Source: Simkaniaceae bacterium (lineage in GTDB: Bacteria; Chlamydiota; Chlamydiia; Chlamydiales; Simkaniaceae). Taken from it: DNA of 64,000 nucleotides. Numbering within the stretch: position 1 is the first letter of the stretch; each line of letters opens with the position of its first letter. Under the pieces are notes generated by a model that had not been told where the DNA came from, did no database searches, and worked only from the letters and a program-made list of their open reading frames with translations. Made by a program: the position numbers and the translations under genes. The stretch is taken from contig CP073762.1 of assembly GCA_018399055.1 (NCBI GenBank), positions 372,001 through 436,000 of the forward strand. The letters are read 5' to 3'. Below are positions 61,896 to 64,000 of this stretch, piece after piece.

Positions 61896-62977
61896 GACTT
61901 TTCCTTCACAATGGCTGCCGTGTCGCGCGCAATCATGAGTTCTTCATTCGTAGGAATGACAAATGCTTTTAAACTGAAGGGATTAAGGAGTGCCATGACC
62001 TGATCTCGAATTCCTGAAGCGTTTTCTCCAATCCCTCCAGTGAAAATCACGCCATCAACATGCTGCAAAGGAACAAGGTAGGCTGCAATGTATTTTGCCA
62101 GGCGATAGCAAAAGATATCGATGGCAAGCTTTGCCCTAGGATCCGTACTTTCAGTCAAAAGTCTCATGTCTTCACTGATGCCTGAAATGCCGAAAAGTCC
62201 ACTTTTTTGATTCAGAATTGAAATCACATCCTCACTGCTTACCTGCAATTTTTCTGCTAAAAACCCTACGATGCTCGGGTCGAGATCACCACAACGCTGC
62301 CCCATGACAAGGCCTTCTAGGGGAGTGAGGCCCATACTAGTATCAAGGCTTTTCCCTCCTTTGACTGCGGCGATGCTGCAACCATTCCCGAGGTGGCAGC
62401 TAATGAAAGAGGTCTCTTTTAAGAATTTGCCAATTTCATCCGCCCCTTTTTGGACAACATAGCGATGGCTCGTTCCATGAAATCCATACCTACGGATCTG
62501 GAATGTTTCATAGTATTCATAGGGAAGAGCGTAGAGATAGGCCACTTGTGGCATCGATTGATGAAAAGAAGTGTCAAAGACAGCAACTTGGGGAAGCGTG
62601 GGAAATTTTTTCCCCATGATTTCGATTCCGAGTGCAGCTGCAGGGTTGTGCAAAGGAGCTAAGTGGTTGCATTCTTTGATGTTGTTGAGCACTTCCTCAT
62701 TTATTTTGACTGAGGCGCTGAAAGATTCTCCGCCATGTACGACTCGGTGTCCTATGCCCAAAATCTTCTCATCACCTAGAAGGTGAAGGATTTCTCCCAA
62801 AGCATCGTCATAGTCTCCCTTTTTCAAGTCCTTTGACCCATCGGACCACTTCAACGTCGCGCGAGGGGTGTTTAAATTCTCAGCAAGCCCTTTCAGATGA
62901 ACATCACCTGACTCTGGCTCAATGAGTTGAAATTTGATTGATGAGCTCCCACAATTGAGAACAAAGACAACGCCCAT
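61892..62977 (-). CDS. ackA: acetate kinase
   Basis: Phosphorylates ADP with acetyl phosphate, 361 aa. VLNCGSSSIKFQLIE at the N-terminus, HRVVHGGESF, VFDTSFHQSMP, YGFHGTSHRYV, HLGNGCSIAAVKGGKSLDTSMG (split: HLGNGCSIAAV, GKSLDTSMG) and FTGGIGENA are the family's nucleotide and acetate binding motifs. Slightly shorter than most (about 400 aa). GGGGGA precedes the ATG. Promoter not identified. Confidence 0.95.
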   Translation of the reverse strand: MGVVFVLNCGSSSIKFQLIEPESGDVHLKGLAENLNTPRATLKWSDGSKDLKKGDYDDALGEILHLLGDEKILGIGHRVVHGGESFSASVKINEEVLNNIKECNHLAPLHNPAAALGIEIMGKKFPTLPQVAVFDTSFHQSMPQVAYLYALPYEYYETFQIRRYGFHGTSHRYVVQKGADEIGKFLKETSFISCHLGNGCSIAAVKGGKSLDTSMGLTPLEGLVMGQRCGDLDPSIVGFLAEKLQVSSEDVISILNQKSGLFGISGISEDMRLLTESTDPRAKLAIDIFCYRLAKYIAAYLVPLQHVDGVIFTGGIGENASGIRDQVMALLNPFSLKAFVIPTNEELMIARDTAAIVKEKS

Positions 62978-63016
62978 TTGGTTTCCCCCTACCCCCTACA
63001 TATAAGGTTAGAGATT

Positions 63017-64000
63017 TTAGGAAAAGGGAATCGAGCGTGTTTTTAAGATATACTTTAGATGGGATAGAATTTTGCTGAGAGGGAATCTCTTCTTTCCGAT
63101 CAGAATGAGCCCTAGCTTCTTGAGGTAAAAACTGAGAATGAGAAAGGGTTTGGCAAGCCGAAAGGAAAGCGGGGCTTTTTCTAGGGAAGCGACAAGACGG
63201 TCGGCTTCTTGCTTGGGTTGCTCCCATTTTTCATTTTCAATGCCATCGCCAAGGATAATTGAATGCTGTGCAAAAAAGCGATGTCCAGGGGTGACGTAAA
63301 CATCAGCCCAACGGAAAAATCCAAAGGGAGTTAGGGGTTTCACACGAGCCTCTTGCAGAAATGACTCCTTGGAAAGCTCAAAGAGAGAAATCCTAGTGCA
63401 GTCGGTCACCACTTTCCATTCTTCAAAATTTGGGATGGCCCGCTCTAGAAAGTGAGGGCCATCCGTGGTGATAAGAGGAAGTATTGCTTGATTGCGCGGC
63501 CAAAAAAGCAGAGGGTGGAGGTGAAAGGCGCGGACAAGAACATTGCTTTCATCCAGAGAGAAATAGATTTGGCTAGGCCTTGCGAGTGTTTTCCCTTCTT
63601 TAATAAAGGACTTTTCACTGTAGGGATGGCGATTTTGAAGAGCGAGTTTTGCAAGTGCTTGAGGGGAATAATTAAAAGGGGCGAGGTGTGGTTCCATTTT
63701 TTCCATTGAAGTGCGCATGCTACAGATGGCAACAAGACGTTTGCCTTGGTCCATGTTCTCTTGCAGGTAGGAAAAAAGTCCTTGAGAAAGAATAGAGTCA
63801 GGTGAAAGAAAGATCAGAGGAACACCCTTTGCATTTGCTTGTTTAATGGCATCGCAGTGACAAGTGGTCATAAGAGCATAAGGATTCTCTTCATATGTAA
63901 TTGTTCGAAACTCTACGGGGAGGAAAGATTCAAGGGTTTTAAAGTGGGGATGTTCTCGAATGACCTTCTCATCTTCCACTGTTGTGTAGAGAATATAGGT
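63017..64000 (-). CDS. uncharacterised HLHPLL-motif family protein (paralogue 2), 5' part outside window
   Basis: The frame is open from the stop at 63017 to the window edge, about 327 residues, starting inside the protein with YILYTT. An internal GTG at 63979 is not the real start because the aligned region of its paralogue at 12791-13987 continues upstream. Shared blocks: IFLSPDS, AICSMRTSMEK, SPQALA, RPSQIY, HLHPLLFWP, LFELS, SIILGDGIE, and a basic C-terminus with RSIPF. Family not recognised. Here it is followed by ackA-pta, not by glycan genes. Confidence 0.65.
   Translation of the reverse strand, partial: TYILYTTVEDEKVIREHPHFKTLESFLPVEFRTITYEENPYALMTTCHCDAIKQANAKGVPLIFLSPDSILSQGLFSYLQENMDQGKRLVAICSMRTSMEKMEPHLAPFNYSPQALAKLALQNRHPYSEKSFIKEGKTLARPSQIYFSLDESNVLVRAFHLHPLLFWPRNQAILPLITTDGPHFLERAIPNFEEWKVVTDCTRISLFELSKESFLQEARVKPLTPFGFFRWADVYVTPGHRFFAQHSIILGDGIENEKWEQPKQEADRLVASLEKAPLSFRLAKPFLILSFYLKKLGLILIGKKRFPLSKILSHLKYILKTRSIPFS

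Noticed and set aside
1-64000. tRNA, rRNA, CRISPR arrays, prophage or replication origin
   Set aside because: The intergenic regions are short; I saw no cloverleaf, regularly spaced repeats, phage structural genes or DnaA-box clusters.

Overview
The window is chromosomal DNA of an obligate intracellular chlamydial bacterium, most likely Simkania negevensis or a close relative. Four things point there: a type III secretion block in the chlamydial order sctJ-K-L-R-S-T, topoisomerase I fused to a C-terminal SWIB domain, a double-domain ThyX with divergent signatures, and four MOMP-like barrel proteins that all end in RFDF (Simkania is known for a large MOMP-like family). The genus assignment is inference from gene content.

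Layout. 1-8.6 kb: partial lhgO, then thyX-tyrP, a signal-peptide-bearing sulfotransferase and an opposing TylF-type methyltransferase, a second tyrP behind a palindromic operator-like site, and uvrB. 8.6-25.6 kb: a long, largely overlapping minus-strand surface-glycan cluster read from a good promoter at 25.6 kb. It holds two NDP-sugar epimerases, a GmhA-like isomerase, an HldE-like enzyme with reversed domain order, a TPP-dependent E1 alpha/beta pair, further sugar SDRs, methyltransferases, a PhyH-type dioxygenase, an ABC exporter, a second exported sulfotransferase, an alcohol dehydrogenase and a GT2. 25.7-31.5 kb: GT4-manC on plus, facing an O-antigen ligase and topA on minus. 31.6-35.7 kb: an IS5-type element, a CPBP protease, an aldehyde dehydrogenase and an APS kinase with a signal peptide.

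35.7-44.8 kb: pgeF, the rmlC-rmlD-rmlB-kdsB operon, an IS630 element, a barrel plus beta-helix surface protein, and two adjacent IS5/IS427-type elements. 44.8-50.3 kb: an unknown protein and sufBCDS. 50.3-55.3 kb: four MOMP-like genes, two with strong terminators. 55.4-59.8 kb: the T3SS block. 59.8-64 kb: ackA-pta and a partial gene paralogous to the one at 12.8-14.0 kb.

The main possible novelty is a set of four exported cofactor-using enzymes: two PAPS-type sulfotransferases, an APS kinase (which makes PAPS) and a SAM methyltransferase. Each has a Sec-like leader placed directly before the first strand of a normally cytosolic fold. The second candidate is the glycan pathway joining heptose-type activation to a TPP E1 pair with no E2 or E3 nearby. 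I found no tRNA, rRNA or CRISPR, and no gene-free stretch exceeds about 300 bases.
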